From the NCBI RefSeq assembly GCF_045862745.1, contig NZ_BQXN01000024.1, positions 1-37,455 of the forward strand: a DNA stretch of 37,455 bases, given 5' to 3'. The notes beneath the pieces are model-generated. The model was not told where the DNA came from, ran no database searches, and was given only the letters and a program-made list of their open reading frames with translations. Shown here in pieces: positions 6,446-13,875 of this stretch (position 1 is the first letter of the stretch; every line of letters starts with the position of its first letter). A program made the translations under genes and the position numbers. The stretch comes from Furfurilactobacillus entadae (GTDB taxonomy: Bacteria; Bacillota; Bacilli; Lactobacillales; Lactobacillaceae).

Positions 6446-6502
6446 TTTTTTCTTTGAAAGGAGTGATGCCACCACATAACTAAGCACCGCCATTTCCCTT
6501 AC

Positions 6503-6516
6503 TCGCCCCGCACAGG
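6503..6516 (+). repeat. 14-bp direct repeat TCGCCCCGCACAGG, copy 2
   Basis: This copy lies 19 bases before the integrase start. It is identical to 4147-4160 and in the same orientation. It may be a binding site for the recombination proteins or a scar of module exchange. Confidence 0.6.
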
Positions 6517-6535
6517 TAGTTAAGGAGACTACACA

Positions 6536-7714
6536 ATGGCAAGCATTAATGAATACCAAGATAAAGATGGCAACAAACGTTACGAGTTCCAGCTATACAT
6601 GGGTGTAAATCCACAAACTGGCCGTAAAAAACGTACTCGTAGACGTGGCTTTAAGTCAAAAAAAGAGGCCGCCGTAGCACTTTCACGCTTAGAGGTACAA
6701 GCGGAAGACTATGGCGACACACCAAAAGAAAATAATATTCTGTTTTCTGAGGTCTTTGCTGAATGGTTTCCGGTCTATCAGAATACTGTCCGTGAAAGCA
6801 CCTGGGCGAAAACAAATAAAATGTTTGAAAATCACATCCTACCAGCATTCGGTGATTTGCGGATGCGTACCATTACAATAGATCAAGTTCAGCAAGCAGT
6901 AAACAAGTGGTTTAGGTTCACTACCGCTGGTTACCGGCGTTGGTACTATTTTACCTCCCTGCTGTTTCAGTTTTCACTAAAACGTGGCTACATTGAGAAG
7001 AACCCTGCTAAACTCGTAACAGTACCCAAGCATGAGGCTAAGGCTGGTAAACAGTCTGAGAACTTCTGGAGTCGTGATGAACTTGCAACGTTTTTTAATT
7101 GCATTGATCCGCTAGCTGAACCAGAGAAGTTCACTCTATTCTGGGTCTATGCTTATACAGGCGCCAGACGTAGCGAAATACTAGCACTTGAATGGTCTGA
7201 TATAGATTTCAATAAGAGTACCCTGATCATCTCTAAGACGCTCTCACAGGGTGTAGGTGGTCACACAATACTGAACGCTACTAAAACGGCCAAGGGGATG
7301 CGCACTATTCCTCTAGACATCAAAACACTACAGTACCTCAAACAATGGCATTTAGCTCAACAACAACAGTTACTCATGCGTGGGAACAATCTCAACGCAA
7401 CGGCTCATTTGCTAGTTTTCCCTAACAGCAAGGGCAAATACAAGTCACTAGACACACCGCACAAATGGTTATCGAAGATCATCAAAGATAACGGTTTACG
7501 GTACATCTCAGTCCACGGCTTACGCCACACAAGCGTTTCAGCCATGTTTGCTGCTGGTGTCCCTATCAAGGAGATTCAGAACCGTATGGGGGATGCTGAT
7601 GTACAAACAGTCTTTAACACTTACATCCATACAACAGAGGAACAAGACCGTGCCGCCGCTAATCAACTAGCAGACTTCCTCGGGGGAAGCCAAAAGGGTA
7701 GCCAAGTTCAATAA
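6536..7714 (+). CDS. Tyrosine recombinase, island integrase
   Basis: The 392-aa protein has the three usual parts: an N-terminal arm-binding domain (about 1-60, ending in a basic RKKRTRRRGFKSKKEA stretch), a core-binding domain (about 65-165) and a catalytic domain (about 175-380). Catalytic residues visible are Arg211 (YTGARRSE), His327 and Arg330 (VHGLRHT) and Tyr363 (VFNTYIH). At the fifth position, normally His or Trp in an LGH box, the sequence is MGDADVQ, so Asp353 replaces it. The start at 6536 follows AAGGAG. It catalyses site-specific integration and excision of the island. Reading out of the element toward the chromosome, it marks the right end. Confidence 0.9.
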   Translation: MASINEYQDKDGNKRYEFQLYMGVNPQTGRKKRTRRRGFKSKKEAAVALSRLEVQAEDYGDTPKENNILFSEVFAEWFPVYQNTVRESTWAKTNKMFENHILPAFGDLRMRTITIDQVQQAVNKWFRFTTAGYRRWYYFTSLLFQFSLKRGYIEKNPAKLVTVPKHEAKAGKQSENFWSRDELATFFNCIDPLAEPEKFTLFWVYAYTGARRSEILALEWSDIDFNKSTLIISKTLSQGVGGHTILNATKTAKGMRTIPLDIKTLQYLKQWHLAQQQQLLMRGNNLNATAHLLVFPNSKGKYKSLDTPHKWLSKIIKDNGLRYISVHGLRHTSVSAMFAAGVPIKEIQNRMGDADVQTVFNTYIHTTEEQDRAAANQLADFLGGSQKGSQVQ

Positions 7715-7730
7715 AGTTCCACATGAAACA
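7715..7730 (+). other. Degenerate parS-like site
   Basis: AGTTCCACATGAAACA differs from the classical parS TGTTCCACGTGAAACA at two positions (1 and 9). It starts right after the integrase stop codon. It may be a weak ParB site or chance; two better sites exist in the window. Confidence 0.35.
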
Positions 7731-7737
7731 TGTGTAA

Positions 7738-7800
7738 CGGCTGGTACAATAGGATTCCTAGATTTCCGGGTTAATTCCCCTGGCGATCCATCATATAACA
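7738..7800 (+). other. Structured sequence at the island right border, candidate att or RNA 3' segment
   Basis: After an extended -10-like TGGTACAAT come several short pairing segments. GGTTAAT (about 7770) can pair with ATTAACC (about 7800), which overlaps the left arm of the following terminator. This could be the 3' part of an RNA gene used as attachment site, or an attenuator. No second copy lies in the window, so the att core cannot be defined. Confidence 0.3.
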
Positions 7801-7802
7801 TT

Positions 7803-7850
7803 AACCAGCTTTCACGAAGCGTTAACTCGCCGTGGTTGCTGGTTTTTTTG
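7803..7850 (+). terminator. Intrinsic terminator downstream of integrase
   Basis: AACCAGC (7803-7809) pairs with GCTGGTT (7838-7844), with an inner CACG/CGTG pair, followed by a run of T. It ends plus-strand transcription from the integrase or from a small RNA at the border. Confidence 0.75.
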
Positions 7851-8001
7851 TGCGCTCAAAAGCACTTTTATTAAACATGGCAACATTACCAGCCATAAAA
7901 ATAATCCTTCAAATCCCCGTCATGTCGCGGTCGCATAGAATCATTGCTACCAATCACAACCATAATTGCCTACACTAATTTCAGAAAGCAAGGTGATTAC
8001 T

Positions 8002-8628
8002 TTGGAATTTGGCCAACGTTTAAAAAAGGCACGGCTTGATAAAGGCTTGACGCAAGAACACGTCGCAACCGATTTTATGGTCACCCGACAAACAATCTCG
8101 AGCTGGGAAAATCAAAAATCCTACCCTGACATTCTTAGCCTCATTGCCATCAGCGACTACTTCGATATTTCGTTAGACATCTTGTTAAAGGAGGACGCCA
8201 ACATGCAAACCTATTTAAAGAAGAAAGAAGTTGAAAAACGGCTTCGACCACTGACTGCATTACTCGTTACTGTCGACATTATTTTTATCATCTTAATGAC
8301 GAGTGATTCATTCAACCTGATCAAACTGTCACACGACTTATCTTTAGCCATTTTTCTCTTTGGCATGATTAACGTTGCGGCGTTATTTATCCTTAACAAC
8401 CTTAAGGAAACATTGGGCATCAATCATCATTCTAAACGCGGGCGAGACATCATGGCTCATTTGACTTCAAGAAAGGCCCTCGCTGCTTTAATCCTGACGC
8501 TAGTGATCGGGATTATCCTCACCATGGCCAATCTTCCTTCATTTGGCGGCTTCCTAATGGGCTTAGCCGTCGTTCTTCTGGTTAATTGGCTAATCCTGCA
8601 CAGTATGAACAAAACACGCCATCGCTAA
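8002..8628 (+). CDS. XRE-family HTH protein with C-terminal membrane domain
   Basis: The TTG at 8002 is the preferred start (AAGGTG a few bases upstream), giving 208 aa beginning LEFGQRLKKARLDKGLTQEH. Residues 1-65 are a canonical HTH_3 domain (VTRQTISSWENQKSYPDILS). The remainder holds about four hydrophobic segments (near TALLVTVDIIFIILM, LSLAIFLFGMINVAALFIL, ALAALILTLVIGIILTM and FLMGLAVVLLVNWLIL). Such membrane-tethered XRE regulators are frequent in Lactobacillaceae and usually control neighbouring or stress genes; the target here is unknown. It is the first chromosomal gene right of the island. Confidence 0.75.
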   Translation: MEFGQRLKKARLDKGLTQEHVATDFMVTRQTISSWENQKSYPDILSLIAISDYFDISLDILLKEDANMQTYLKKKEVEKRLRPLTALLVTVDIIFIILMTSDSFNLIKLSHDLSLAIFLFGMINVAALFILNNLKETLGINHHSKRGRDIMAHLTSRKALAALILTLVIGIILTMANLPSFGGFLMGLAVVLLVNWLILHSMNKTRHR

Positions 8629-8734
8629 CTCTGGCTTTCTTTCAGGGACGCTAACCATAAGTTATTGGCCGTTTGGTGATACAGTTGAGTTCAGTGATCA
8701 GTACCGAACCTAGCCATCACAGGAGGAATAACAC

Positions 8735-9061
8735 ATGCAACCAATGAAGGCCGTTTTCCATGTAGATGAACCCAATAAAATCGAACACGCTTTGAGAAAT
8801 CTTCATAATTTCTTGGCTATTGTCCCAACTGCTGAACTCGTCCTAGTAATTAACGGTGACGCAATTACAGGATTCACAGACCCCGTTTTACAAGCTGCCA
8901 TGGCACAATTGCCAACGGTCGCCTTTCACGCATGTCATAATGCGATGAACTCACATAACCTCTCCGAAGATGACATTCCTGCATTTGCCACGATTGTTCC
9001 AGCGGGCGTGGTCGACTTAGCGGAATTACAAAGCCGTGGTTTTGCTTACATTAAGCCTTAA
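8735..9061 (+). CDS. DsrE/DsrF-like family protein
   Basis: This is a 108-aa soluble protein with a strong AGGAGGA site before ATG 8735. The pattern VDEPNKIEHALRNLHNFLAI, ELVLVINGDAIT, then VAFHACHNAMNSHN and VPAGVVDLAELQSRGFAYIK is that of DsrE-fold proteins. The single Cys (FHACHNAM) lies at the position of the persulfide-carrying Cys of sulfur-relay members. Stand-alone members of this kind in lactobacilli have no proven role; sulfur handling is a family-based guess. A strong terminator (9147-9192) follows, so it is probably monocistronic. Confidence 0.8.
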   Translation: MQPMKAVFHVDEPNKIEHALRNLHNFLAIVPTAELVLVINGDAITGFTDPVLQAAMAQLPTVAFHACHNAMNSHNLSEDDIPAFATIVPAGVVDLAELQSRGFAYIKP

Positions 9062-9082
9062 TGGCGATATTCACATAAGCAC

Positions 9083-9098
9083 TGTTTCACGTGAAACA
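9083..9098. other. parS centromere site (ParB/Spo0J binding)
   Basis: TGTTTCACGTGAAACA is a perfect 16-bp palindrome and fits the parS consensus of Bacillota (TGTTNCACGTGAAACA). It lies in an intergenic region about 19 kb from oriC, the usual setting. ParB loads here for origin segregation and SMC recruitment. The parAB genes themselves are not in the window. Confidence 0.9.
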
Positions 9099-9146
9099 AT
9101 CGCCACCAAATTTAACAATCATGAATCCTTGATGATACCGTGAAGG

Positions 9147-9192
9147 GCTAACACAATGACGACTTACTAATTGTCGTTTGTGTTAGCTTTTT
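9147..9192 (+). terminator. Strong intrinsic terminator after the DsrE gene
   Basis: GCTAACACA (9147-9155) pairs with TGTGTTAGC, with an inner TGACGA/TGTCGT-type extension, and is followed by TTTTT. Confidence 0.85.
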
Positions 9193-9316
9193 AAATTCAC
9201 ATTATGGCATAGCATTATCGCCTCAAACATTCACCACTCTCCTTCAGAAATTTTCCCGTATGCCACTTCAATAATTTTCCGTGAAAACCAGTTCATTTTG
9301 GCTTAGTATGAAATTA

Positions 9317-9345
9317 TTACTAATTCGATAAATAGTGATTAGTAA
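9317..9345. promoter_or_regulatory. Inverted repeat upstream of the lipoprotein gene, possible operator
   Basis: TTACTAAT (9317-9324) and ATTAGTAA (9338-9345) are perfectly complementary with a 13-base spacer, about 30 bases before the lipoprotein start. The AT-rich sequence overlaps the likely promoter, which suggests a regulator site. Confidence 0.45.
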
Positions 9346-9377
9346 CGATAATTAAATCCTTAAATCTGGAGAACCTC

Positions 9378-10106
9378 ATGAAAAAAGCCCTCATCCTATC
9401 ATTATCAGTTCTTACACTTCTGGTTCTAACTGGCTGTCAAAATAGCGCTAATAGTGAAAATGATTCACTCTTAGATCATTCTTCTTTAAAAAAAACCACC
9501 GTCACTGACTCAAATCATTCATTCACTGACCAGTCCTCAAGTTCAACAACTAGTGAACACGACACTTCGTCAACGTCGGTGTCCCTTAGTTACCAGCAAA
9601 AACGACAAATCAATGATTCCTTTTTAACTTGGGCAGATGGGCGTGCTTTAATCGGCCACATGGCAGTTAGTGATTGGTACTTTGACCACGGGGCTGCGGG
9701 AAGTGGCGATTGGTATGCAAATACGCCTGATGGGCGTGTCCAAGTTCAGGACAATGAAAACCCTGGTGCCAGCGCCTTCAGCATTCATTCAGTGGGTGGC
9801 TGTGTGTTTTATAAATCCAAAAATGGTGACACCGGTAAGCAAGACTTGTATCAGGGCTCTTTTGCAGGAAACTACAATGCCGGTGGAATGGATTTTGATA
9901 AACCAGTCAGTAAGTATTTGCTTGGCGATAACGGCGTTGTCTATGAACTAAAAACCGGTAATGGGACACCTGTTTCGACAAATACAGGCTTTGGTCAAAC
10001 CAGTGGCGAAGGAACCACTGCTCACGAACCAGATGAACAGTTTGAAGTGTCTGCTGATACGGCTGCTCAAACAGAGTTAAAAAAATTGATCAATCAATAT
10101 AAATAA
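9378..10106 (+). CDS. Secreted lipoprotein, possibly DUF4767-type
   Basis: The 242-aa precursor has a short basic N-terminus, a hydrophobic core and the lipobox LVLTGC with Cys20, so it should be lipidated and anchored on the outer face of the membrane. Residues about 21-70 are a Ser/Thr/Asp-rich linker. A globular domain follows (about 75-200: WADGRALIGHMAVSDWYFDH, WYANTPDGRVQVQDN, IHSVGGCVFYKSKNGDTGK). This recalls DUF4767-type domains of lactobacillus lipoproteins, but I hold that weakly. The tail is acidic. Function is unknown. It is a single gene between an upstream inverted repeat and a downstream bidirectional terminator. Confidence 0.7.
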   Translation: MKKALILSLSVLTLLVLTGCQNSANSENDSLLDHSSLKKTTVTDSNHSFTDQSSSSTTSEHDTSSTSVSLSYQQKRQINDSFLTWADGRALIGHMAVSDWYFDHGAAGSGDWYANTPDGRVQVQDNENPGASAFSIHSVGGCVFYKSKNGDTGKQDLYQGSFAGNYNAGGMDFDKPVSKYLLGDNGVVYELKTGNGTPVSTNTGFGQTSGEGTTAHEPDEQFEVSADTAAQTELKKLINQYK

Positions 10107-10112
10107 CACATG

Positions 10113-10146
10113 AAAAAGGCCGCTAACTTCCGTTAGCGGCCTTTTT
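10113..10146. terminator. Bidirectional intrinsic terminator
   Basis: AAAAAGGCCGCTAAC and GTTAGCGGCCTTTTT flank a 4-base loop. The perfect stem with A-run and T-run serves the convergent lipoprotein and permease genes. Confidence 0.9.
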
Positions 10147-10159
10147 CCCATCAAGCAAT

Positions 10160-11620
10160 TTATTTTGAATTTAATGCTAACACAACAAAGTTCAGTAAGA
10201 ATAATGCGGTGATCACCCACAGAATTGGGCTAATTTCGTTAAATTTACGTTTGGCTGATTTCACTAAGATATAGAAGATAAACCCAGCAGCAATTCCGTA
10301 TGAAATGGAATAAGAGAACGCCATGAAGGCGGCCGTGAAGAACGCTGGCACCGCAACTTCAAGATTTTCCCAATCAATCAGCTTAAATTCATTCATCATC
10401 ATAATGCCGACAACAATCAAAATTGGAGCGGTTGCGGCACCCGGAATAACGTTAACAAACGGAGCAAAGACTAAGGATAATGCAAATCCGGCAGCTACTG
10501 TGACAGCAGTCAACCCGGTCCGTCCACCGGCCTTAATCCCAGCAGAAGCTTCAATGAACGTCGTTGTGTTTGACGTTCCTAAAATCCCGGCGAACATGGT
10601 TGCAAACGTATCCGAGACTAGCCCCCGATCCATTTTAGACTTAAAGCCTTTACCTTCATAAAATTCTTTTTGATCTGCTTCAGAGAAGATCCCGGTCGAC
10701 ATCCCCGTTCCAATGAATGTTCCGATTGCATCAAACAAACCGGAGAGTCCCATCGAGAAGACCGTTAAAATCACCACTAAGATATGTCCAGGCGTGGTAA
10801 ACATGGACCCGAGTCCCTTACTTCCCAGTGCCTGCCCAAAAATCGAACCAAAATCTTTAAACGTTGTGTGGAAGGCAGCCAATCCCTGAACATGGGTATT
10901 AGTCACTCCCATCGGAATTCCAATTAGCGTTGTAATAATCACAGAAATAATAAACGCACCAGGTACGTTCATGATAACCAATAAGATCAACACCACTAAT
11001 CCGATCAGCGCTAAGAGCACTCCCGGTGTGTTAAACAGCGCGATTCCTGGCGTTGTTCCTGAACCAGACATCACACTCTCAATCGCATGGTGGATCGTTT
11101 GCCCATGGTAAGCAGTGTCATTGACTGAAAGGATGCTTTTAGACCCAATGTTAAAGTTCAAAAAGCCGGCATTATTTAAACCGATGTAAGAGATAAATAA
11201 CCCAATCCCCGCTGCAATCCCGTGCTTCAGCGAATTGGGAATTCCCTTAACGATCATCGCCCGAACCTTGGTTAGGGTGATGATAACGTCCACTAGCCCT
11301 ACCAGAAATACCATTCCAAGCGCTTGTTGCCACGTAAAGCCAAGGCCAAATACAATCGTGTATGTAAACATCGCCTGCATCCCTAACGACGGTGCCAAGG
11401 CATAGGGTAAGTTTGCAAAAAGACCTGTAATCAACGTCCCCACAATGGTGGTTAAAATCGTTGCTAAGAACACCCCTTGGCTCGGCATCCCCGTTAAGGA
11501 AAGCACAGCCGGATTTAAGAAAATGATGTAGGCCATGGCCACAAACGTTGTTAATCCCGCCAACACTTCGGTTCGAACGTTGGTCTTGTTCTCAGATAAT
11601 TTAAAATAATGTTCTAGCAA
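10160..11620 (-). CDS. NCS2-family purine (guanine/hypoxanthine-type) permease
   Basis: The 486-aa polytopic membrane protein belongs to the AzgA/PbuG branch of the NCS2 nucleobase transporters. It starts LEHYFKLSENKTNVRTEVLA, and the typical motifs GLTTFVAMAYIIFLNP, NLPYALAPSLGMQAMF, GTSNTTTFIEASAGIKAGGR and a run of about 12 hydrophobic segments are present. It imports purine bases by proton symport (family knowledge). The TTG at 11620 is chosen because AAGGATAAGGACA precedes it; a longer frame would translate the terminator hairpin of the leader. The gene lies behind an attenuator-like leader with two terminators, so expression is probably controlled by premature termination. Confidence 0.88.
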   Translation of the reverse strand: MLEHYFKLSENKTNVRTEVLAGLTTFVAMAYIIFLNPAVLSLTGMPSQGVFLATILTTIVGTLITGLFANLPYALAPSLGMQAMFTYTIVFGLGFTWQQALGMVFLVGLVDVIITLTKVRAMIVKGIPNSLKHGIAAGIGLFISYIGLNNAGFLNFNIGSKSILSVNDTAYHGQTIHHAIESVMSGSGTTPGIALFNTPGVLLALIGLVVLILLVIMNVPGAFIISVIITTLIGIPMGVTNTHVQGLAAFHTTFKDFGSIFGQALGSKGLGSMFTTPGHILVVILTVFSMGLSGLFDAIGTFIGTGMSTGIFSEADQKEFYEGKGFKSKMDRGLVSDTFATMFAGILGTSNTTTFIEASAGIKAGGRTGLTAVTVAAGFALSLVFAPFVNVIPGAATAPILIVVGIMMMNEFKLIDWENLEVAVPAFFTAAFMAFSYSISYGIAAGFIFYILVKSAKRKFNEISPILWVITALFLLNFVVLALNSK

Positions 11621-11645
11621 TGTCCTTATCCTTTCTGTGACAAAA

Positions 11646-11690
11646 AAACAGCCGCATCTGTGTCTTGCACACAAATACGACTGTAAAAAG
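11646..11690 (-). terminator. Second leader terminator before the permease
   Basis: On the minus strand ACAGTCGTATTTGTGT pairs with ACACAGATGCGGCTGT around a GCAAG loop and is followed by seven T. It sits 25 bases before the TTG start of the permease. Confidence 0.8.
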
Positions 11691-11728
11691 AAAAGTGACG
11701 TAATACAAAGATATTTGTACTACGTCAT
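11691..11728 (-). terminator. First leader terminator before the permease
   Basis: On the minus strand TGACGTAGTACAAA pairs with TTTGTATTACGTCA around a 4-base loop and is followed by CTTTTCTTTTT. With the terminator just downstream it forms a tandem pair. Confidence 0.85.
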
Positions 11729-11860
11729 TAACCAATGATGGACTTCCCCATTTATGGAGTCTGTGGCAAAACACGTTAACGACTCGTATGAAATTGTTTG
11801 ATTAATCGTTACCGACTAATAAGAGTTGTCTATTAGTATAAGCACTCCACCATTTTTTGC
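11691..11860 (-). promoter_or_regulatory. Permease promoter and attenuator leader (possible riboswitch of unidentified class)
   Basis: A promoter TTGCAA-16-TATACT on the minus strand (about 11833-11860) starts a roughly 200-base untranslated leader. It carries two terminators before the permease. The aptamer region (about 11730-11830) does not show the purine-riboswitch core (no TCTACC, no GACTATG), although the gene is a purine permease. It may hold another ligand-binding RNA or a protein-controlled antiterminator. Confidence 0.55.
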
Positions 11861-11865
11861 AATAG

Positions 11866-12405
11866 TCAATTTACTGCCAATGAACTTTCGACCTCACGGG
11901 TAATGAAGTCGGCCATTTTTGCTTGTGGTAGTGAGGCCGTTACTAACCAATCTAATAGCACGCCTCGCAGACCATGTTCAATGTATTGCCAGCAATATTT
12001 CCGCTCAGTTTTTGTTGTGTAACTACTGTGAGCAAGGTCGCGTTCAATCGCCAATGCCATTGCTTTACCTAAAAACTGACTGTTCGGATTGCTGAGCAAC
12101 GCGTGCATTAATTGCTTCCGCCGCCCTAGGAAAACAAGCAATTGCGTTTGAAACTCATGCAGGATTTGGGGAGCACTAATCTGCAGATCATCATTAAACT
12201 CACCAATCAGATCAAGCTCAAGCTGCTCTAACAGTGCATAAATGTCCTCATAGTGCAGATAAAACGTACGCCGATTAATATCAGCGAGCTCCGCCACTTC
12301 GGCCACAGTAATTTTATCAAACGGCTTCTGTTCTAACAGTTCAGTAAACGCCTGTTTGATGTTTTTCTGTGTTCGTAAAATTCGTCGATCACTCGGTTGA
12401 TTCAT
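11866..12405 (-). CDS. TetR-family transcriptional regulator
   Basis: This is a 179-aa protein. Residues about 8-58 are the TetR_N HTH (TQKNIKQAFTELLEQKPFDK, ITVAEVAELADINRRTFYLH). The C-terminal ligand domain resembles the DhaS/TetR_C-type of lactic bacteria. It is divergent from the metallo-hydrolase gene, and the shared 126-base interval carries a palindrome (12427-12450) suited to TetR dimers. It therefore probably represses itself and the hydrolase gene. The inducer is unknown. Confidence 0.88.
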   Translation of the reverse strand: MNQPSDRRILRTQKNIKQAFTELLEQKPFDKITVAEVAELADINRRTFYLHYEDIYALLEQLELDLIGEFNDDLQISAPQILHEFQTQLLVFLGRRKQLMHALLSNPNSQFLGKAMALAIERDLAHSSYTTKTERKYCWQYIEHGLRGVLLDWLVTASLPQAKMADFITREVESSLAVN

Positions 12406-12426
12406 TATTTACACCACCATTTTTCT

Positions 12427-12450
12427 CATGTGTGTATTATGACACAGATG
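12427..12450. promoter_or_regulatory. Probable TetR operator
   Basis: CATGTGTGT and ACACAGATG form inverted arms (one mismatch) around a 6-base spacer, midway between the divergent TetR and hydrolase genes and overlapping a TATTAT -10-like element. Confidence 0.6.
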
Positions 12451-12531
12451 GGAAAATTTGTTTACTGTTTCTTCTTCATTCCGGCTTTATATTAAACACC
12501 ATCAACAACAGCACGCAGGAGGATGATAACA

Positions 12532-13371
12532 ATGACAACTTTAAACTATGATACTTACATCGACGTTCGTGACAGTTCAACCCGGAACATTCCGGCCGGG
12601 ACAGAAGACCTTCAGTGGGTCGCTAACACGGCCACGCTTATCTACGGTGACCGTGACGCCATCTTGGTTGATACGTTTTTATCAATTGAGGCGAACAATA
12701 AACTCATCGACTGGATTAAACAGCACAAGGTCAATTTGAAGTTTATCTACATTACTCATGCCCATTCCGATCATTTCTCTGGCGCTGCAATGCTCAAAGA
12801 CGCCTTTCCAAATGCCAAGGTCATTGCCACACAAGCCACGGCTGACGCCATTCCTGCCGTCATTATGCCAGCAATGGTGACCACCGTTTGGCAACAGCTT
12901 TTCCCCGGCCAGGTGCCAGCACATTTAGTTGGCGCGGATGAAGTCGTTACTGATCAATTCGAGTTGGAAGACCATCAGATCGACATTTTGAGCGATAACT
13001 TCACAGACACGCACGATTCGACCAGTTTATGGGTCCCAGATCTCAAATTAGTTGTCGCTGGTGACGCAACCTACAACGGCGTGCACCCTTTCATGGCTGA
13101 AACGACCCTTGATGCCCGTAAAAATTGGATCAAGGTTAATGAACACATGAAGACCCTTCACCCAGAACACGTCGTTGCTGGCCACAAAGTGCCCACAAAC
13201 GATGATGATCCCAAGATTCTTGATGAAACGATTGCTTACATTTCCACCTTTAACGAACTAGCCGAAACCACTCACTCGGCTGATGAACTGTATCGCGAAA
13301 TGATGACGCGCTACGGTACCCGGATTAATCCCGGTTCCCTGTGGGGCGTGTCCCAGTCAATCTTTCGGTAA
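12532..13371 (+). CDS. MBL-fold metallo-hydrolase
   Basis: The 279-aa protein starts at the ATG (MTTLNYDTYIDVRD) following AGGAGG. Metallo-beta-lactamase fold motifs are in order: HAHSDH near residue 80 for the dinuclear metal site, a DTHDS element near 165, GDATYNG near 184 (the bridging Asp) and AGHK near 220 (a metal His). The family includes glyoxalase II, lactonases and other hydrolases; the substrate cannot be told. Transcription is divergent from a TetR gene, suggesting induction by a small molecule, perhaps a toxic ester or lactone (inference). Confidence 0.85.
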   Translation: MTTLNYDTYIDVRDSSTRNIPAGTEDLQWVANTATLIYGDRDAILVDTFLSIEANNKLIDWIKQHKVNLKFIYITHAHSDHFSGAAMLKDAFPNAKVIATQATADAIPAVIMPAMVTTVWQQLFPGQVPAHLVGADEVVTDQFELEDHQIDILSDNFTDTHDSTSLWVPDLKLVVAGDATYNGVHPFMAETTLDARKNWIKVNEHMKTLHPEHVVAGHKVPTNDDDPKILDETIAYISTFNELAETTHSADELYREMMTRYGTRINPGSLWGVSQSIFR

Positions 13372-13377
13372 CACAAA

Positions 13378-13426
13378 AAAAGGCCCCTCAAGTCAGATTT
13401 TTCTAACTTGACGAGCCTGTTTTTTG
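13378..13426. terminator. Bidirectional terminator
   Basis: A long stem (AGGC-CTCAAGT...ACTTGACGAGCCT) lies between an A-run and a T-run, between the convergent hydrolase gene and the pseudogene. Confidence 0.85.
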
Positions 13427-13431
13427 TAAGT

Positions 13432-13875
13432 TCAATTGTTAGCGTTAAGAAACGCAATCATTTTCTCTGCAACCAGCTCTGGCACTTGCGCCTGGCCGTA
13501 GTGGCCGACACCAGGTAACATTTCATAATGACCACGCCCTGCTGGCATCGCACTTACGAGCGCCTTTGCTTCTTGCTTAGGGTTCGCAAAGTCATGGTCT
13601 TCACTCCCCATCAAAATAAGGGTGGGCACGGTTAGCTGGCTCAGTGCAGTGCCCGCTTGTTTAATGGTTGCCACTAGCTGCTGGCCCACTAAAATCCCAT
13701 GGCCACCTAGTTTTTCGATGCCTGCCAACAAATCCCGCACGGTACCCTAGTGGGTATAATAAGGCCACAGTACACTTGCTTCCCGTGACCACGCAAATCA
13801 ACCGTCGTCACTTGATAGCCCCTCCGCTTCCACGCTTTAAATGTGTTGCTGTTCCAAATGACTCCGGTCAAACCC
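13432..13875 (-). pseudogene. Alpha/beta-hydrolase pseudogene
   Basis: Two pieces of one alpha/beta-hydrolase remain. The 5' piece (about 13775-13875, minus strand) reads NSNTFKAWKRRGYQVTTVDL then RGHGK, the oxyanion-strand region. The 3' piece (13432-13740) reads VPTLILMGSEDHDFANPKQE and VGHYGQAQVPELV, with the catalytic Asp and His regions. The connecting part with the GxSxG nucleophile elbow is gone and the frame is broken near 13745-13775, so the gene cannot make an active enzyme. The remaining 5' end overlaps the ogt stop, implying a deletion that fused the two loci. Confidence 0.75.

Larger units (their letters stand above)
1..7800. mobile_element. Integrated phage-satellite-like (PICI-like) or prophage-remnant island
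   Basis: The right end holds a tyrosine integrase reading toward the chromosome. Inside it follow a plus-strand repressor module and a divergent minus-strand early operon: Cro-like HTH, excisionase-like HTH, Rha-type regulator, membrane peptide, DUF1660-like protein, unknown genes and a replication protein. This int-repressor-divergent-xis-rep order is characteristic of Gram-positive phage-inducible islands. No structural, packaging or lysis gene is seen up to the IS30 element at the left edge, but the island may continue beyond it. The right boundary is placed approximately, in the 90 bases after the integrase, because no duplicated att core is visible inside the window. Confidence 0.7.

Noticed and set aside
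7760..7795. Possible tRNA 3' end (GGGTTAATTCCC followed by ATCCA) as integration target
   Set aside because: The T-loop lacks the invariant C and the stem and acceptor lengths do not fit. Kept only as an undefined border structure.
11730..11830. Purine riboswitch before the permease
   Set aside because: The core motifs of the purine aptamer (TATAAT joint, TCTACC, GACTATG) are not present in the leader.
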